Below are positions 20,623-22,739 of a stretch of 22,739 bases of DNA, piece by piece. This DNA comes from an uncultured Collinsella sp. (GTDB lineage: Bacteria > Actinomycetota > Coriobacteriia > Coriobacteriales > Coriobacteriaceae): contig USQQ01000023.1 in the NCBI GenBank assembly GCA_900556875.1, forward strand, positions 1 to 22,739. Direction: 5' to 3'. Each line of letters begins with the position of its first letter. Position 1 is the first letter of the stretch. The notes below the pieces were generated by a model. That model searched no databases and had not been told where the DNA came from. It saw only the letters and a list, made by a program, of their open reading frames with translations. The translations under genes were made by a program, and so were the position numbers.

Positions 20623-22642
20623 GCGCGGTCTCCTCTTCGATCTGGGTGGAAAGCTCCAGCCATTCGTCCTCGAGCTTGGGTAGCTCTTGCTTAAGGCCGT
20701 TATATTCCCCCAGCGCGGCGTTGAACTTGTCTTGATCGGCATAAAGCTCTTCGCTTGCCATCAATTCCATAAGCTCGTCATAGCGGGCGCGCTTTTTGTC
20801 GAGCTCCGTCTCGATCTTCTTGAGCTGGTTACGCACGCCCTTGAGCTTTTTGTTGAGCGCAGCGCGGGCTTGGGCCTCGGCGCGCTTTTGCTCCTTGGTC
20901 TTTTTGCCCTCGGCAGGCTTGGGGGCGTCGACGGGGGTGTCGGCCTGGGCGGCGCTGGCCTTGGCGGACTTGGTCGTGGCCGGCGCGCTCTCCGTGGACG
21001 CCTCGGCGGCGGCGCGGGCTGCGAGGTCCTCGCGCTTGTAGAGGTAGTAGTCGTAGTCGCCGTCGTAGACCGTGACTTGTCCGTCGCGGATGTCGATGAC
21101 GCGGTTGGCCACTGCGCGCACCAGGTGCTCGTCGTGGCTGATCAGCACGATGGTGCCGGGGAAGTTTTGCAGGGCGTTCTCGAGCATGTCCACCGAGTCG
21201 ATGTCTAGGTGGTTGGTGGGCTCGTCCAGGCACAGGAGCGCCTCGGGGGCCACGAGCATCTTGGCCAGGGCCAGACGCGCTTTTTCGCCGCCGGAGAGGA
21301 CGCGAACCTGCTTCTCGATTGCGTCGTTGTCGCTAAACAGGAAGGCGCCCAGCAGGCTGCGCTGCTGCGGCACGGTCCACTTGGGCGTGACGGTGTCAAT
21401 CTCTTGCAGGACGGTATTGGACTCGGTCATGCCCTCGAGTGCGTGCTGGGCGTAGTAGGCTACGCCTACGTTGGTGCCCAGGTCCCGGGTGCCGGTGGTG
21501 GGCGGCTCCAGTCCGGCGATGATCTTCATGAGCGTGGACTTGCCGGCGCCGTTGGGGCCGACGAGTGCCACGTGCTCGCCGCGGTAGAGCTTGAGCTCGA
21601 TGTCGCTGTAGATGTGCTTGTTGCCGTAGGACTTGGCCACGCCCTCGAGCCCCACGACCATGTCGCCGGAGCGCGGCGGGTCGGGGAACTTAAAGTCGAT
21701 GTGCTTGTGGCCCTCGGGTAGGATGACAAGCTCCTTTTTGATCTGCTCGATCTTGCGGATGCGCTCCTGAGCCTGGGCAGCCTTGGTGGGCTTGTAGCGG
21801 AACTTGTCAACGAAGACCTGCATATGGGCGATGTCGCGCTCCTGGGCGGCGCGCTTGGCGCGCATCTGCTCCAGGTTGTCCTCGCGCTGCTTGAGGTAGC
21901 TACTGTAGTTGCCGGTGTAGGTGGTCACGCGGCGGTTTTCGAGAGCGGCGACATGGTCGACGCAGGCGTCCATGAAAGCGCGGTCGTGGCTGACGATGAG
22001 CACGGCGCCATCGTAGTTGGCGATAAAGCCGCGCAGCCACTGGACGCTTTCGAGGTCCAGGTGGTTGGTGGGCTCGTCCAGAAGCAGCAGGTCGGGGTGA
22101 CGCAGGAAGAGCTTGGCCAGCGCGATGCGCATCTGCCAGCCGCCCGAGAACTCGGAGCACGGGCGCTCAAAGTCGGTGACCTTAAAGCCAAGGCCGGACA
22201 GGATCTTGCGGGCGTTGCTCTCGAGCTCGTAGCCGCCCAGGTGCTCAAAGCGGTCCTGGACCTGGCCGTACTCGTTAAGGAGCGCGTCAACGTCCTTGCC
22301 CTGTTCGGAGAGCTCAGTGATCTGGGCCTGCAGCTCGTTGGCGCGCTCGCCCATGCGGCGGATTTCCTTGGCGGCGGCCATGACCTCAGCGAGGATGGTG
22401 GTGTCCTTTTGTTCCAGATTAGTTTCCTGCTCTAGGTAGCCCACCTGGCAGTCCTTTGCGTACTGGACCTGGCCGGAGTCGGGACTGTCGATGCCCATGA
22501 TGATTTTGAGCATGGTGGTTTTGCCGGCGCCGTTGGGGCCCACGAGCGCGAAGCGCTCGCCGGGGTTGATCTGGAAGGACGCGCCGCTAAAGAGGACGCG
22601 TGCGCCGAAGCTTTTTTCGATCTTGTCGACCAGGAGGATCAT
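20609..22642 (-). CDS. ABC-F family ATPase (Uup/YdiF-like)
   Basis: A 677-residue cytosolic protein with two ABC domains and no membrane part. Domain 1: Walker A GPNGAGKT at 35-42, signature FSGGWQMRIALAKL, Walker B LLLLDEPTNHLD. The interdomain linker (about 235-310) has the basic helical pair typical of ABC-F proteins (AAQERDIAHMQVFVDKFRYK). Domain 2: GPNGAGKS, LSGGEKARLALAKM, LLCLDEPTNHLD. An Ala/Lys linker and a C-terminal coiled coil (last ~85 residues) follow, like Uup and YdiF. ABC-F proteins act at the ribosomal E site; resistance roles exist, but this looks like a housekeeping type. The ATG at 22642 follows AAAGG; the frame further upstream runs into the terminator and is not coding. 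It heads the block, 31 bp after a terminator. Confidence 0.94.
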   Translation of the reverse strand: MILLVDKIEKSFGARVLFSGASFQINPGERFALVGPNGAGKTTMLKIIMGIDSPDSGQVQYAKDCQVGYLEQETNLEQKDTTILAEVMAAAKEIRRMGERANELQAQITELSEQGKDVDALLNEYGQVQDRFEHLGGYELESNARKILSGLGFKVTDFERPCSEFSGGWQMRIALAKLFLRHPDLLLLDEPTNHLDLESVQWLRGFIANYDGAVLIVSHDRAFMDACVDHVAALENRRVTTYTGNYSSYLKQREDNLEQMRAKRAAQERDIAHMQVFVDKFRYKPTKAAQAQERIRKIEQIKKELVILPEGHKHIDFKFPDPPRSGDMVVGLEGVAKSYGNKHIYSDIELKLYRGEHVALVGPNGAGKSTLMKIIAGLEPPTTGTRDLGTNVGVAYYAQHALEGMTESNTVLQEIDTVTPKWTVPQQRSLLGAFLFSDNDAIEKQVRVLSGGEKARLALAKMLVAPEALLCLDEPTNHLDIDSVDMLENALQNFPGTIVLISHDEHLVRAVANRVIDIRDGQVTVYDGDYDYYLYKREDLAARAAAEASTESAPATTKSAKASAAQADTPVDAPKPAEGKKTKEQKRAEAQARAALNKKLKGVRNQLKKIETELDKKRARYDELMELMASEELYADQDKFNAALGEYNGLKQELPKLEDEWLELSTQIEEETARELS

Positions 22643-22673
22643 GGTGCCGCCTTTGACCTTGTGTGCCAATATG

Positions 22674-22701
22674 AAAAAAGGCCCCAACTTGCGTTGGAGC
22701 C
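22674..22701 (-). terminator. Terminator after the tmRNA/tRNA gene
   Basis: On the minus strand a 9-bp stem (22693-22701 with 22680-22688, one A-C mismatch) with a 4-nt loop is followed by six T's (22674-22679). It ends the stable RNA gene at the right edge and lies just 31 bp upstream of the ABC-F start codon. Confidence 0.85.
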
Positions 22702-22717
22702 TCATTCAATGCTCGGG

Positions 22718-22739
22718 TGGAGACGAGGGGGATCGAACC
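22718..22739 (-). ncRNA. 3' end of a tmRNA (ssrA) or tRNA-Ala, cut by the window edge
   Basis: On the minus strand: GGTTCGATCC T-loop segment, T-stem end CCCCT, acceptor strand CGTCTCC (22719-22725), then discriminator A (22718). The bases U70-C71-C72-A73 are those of alanine-accepting RNAs (G3-U70 pair). tmRNA and tRNA-Ala both have these. The acceptor strand fits a GGGGACG 5' end, which I find more tmRNA-like. The next bases are CCC, so the final A of CCA is not encoded. The rest lies beyond the window. Confidence 0.65.

Noticed and set aside
20609..22642. ABC-F gene as an antibiotic-resistance determinant
   Set aside because: It has the Uup/YdiF-type C-terminal coiled coil and sits in a housekeeping block; nothing indicates a resistance subfamily.

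Overview
The window reads as chromosomal DNA of a high-GC anaerobic actinobacterium of the class Coriobacteriia, with Collinsella as the best guess. This rests on gene order, high GC and protein style, not on a database match. About 17 kb at the right (roughly 5.4-22.7 kb) is a dense housekeeping block, all on the minus strand. The left 3.1 kb looks different: it carries low-GC-Gram-positive style genes (a yjdF gene with its riboswitch leader, a sugar-isomerase/transporter pair) and proline codons that are almost all CCG. The change at about 3.1-3.3 kb could be a transfer boundary or a metagenome-assembly join.

Layout. 1-1324 (+): the end of a sodium:solute symporter, then a hydroxypyruvate-isomerase-like TIM-barrel enzyme. 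1340-2020 (+): a terminator, an extended -10 promoter, a structured leader (candidate azaaromatic-sensing yjdF riboswitch), yjdF, and a strong two-way terminator. 2031-3077 (-): a YeiH-type membrane exporter, divergent from a LysR regulator at 3295-4185 (+). 4186-5403: about 1.2 kb without an intact gene. It holds a cluster of degenerate repeats, the end of an ISL3-type insertion sequence, the last codons of a histidine kinase, a terminator, and AT-richer unexplained DNA up to a tRNA-Pro(GGG) with its own promoter and terminator (5361-5552, -).

5561-22642 (-): eighteen genes, with gaps of at most 84 bp and many stop/start overlaps. In transcription order: ABC-F ATPase, small membrane protein, M50 protease, scpA, scpB, pseudouridine synthase, cmk, plsC-like, ispH, PDZ/radical-SAM DUF512 protein, der, plsY, gpsA, rpe, cysteine desulfurase, Nif3-like, coiled-coil zinc-ribbon protein, coaBC. 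A terminator and the 3' end of a tmRNA (or tRNA-Ala) lie at the right edge.

How they work together: the block combines chromosome condensation (ScpAB), ribosome biogenesis and translation (Der, pseudouridine synthase, ABC-F), phospholipid synthesis (GpsA makes glycerol-3-phosphate, PlsY and a PlsC-like protein acylate it, Cmk feeds CDP/CTP pools), isoprenoid precursor synthesis (IspH, Fe-S dependent), sulfur supply (cysteine desulfurase) and CoA synthesis (CoaBC). I found no clear new multi-gene system. The best leads are the yjdF leader with a visible anti-Shine-Dalgarno, the repeat/IS/kinase scar, a PlsC-like protein with HX4E instead of HX4D, and the DUF512 protein beside der.
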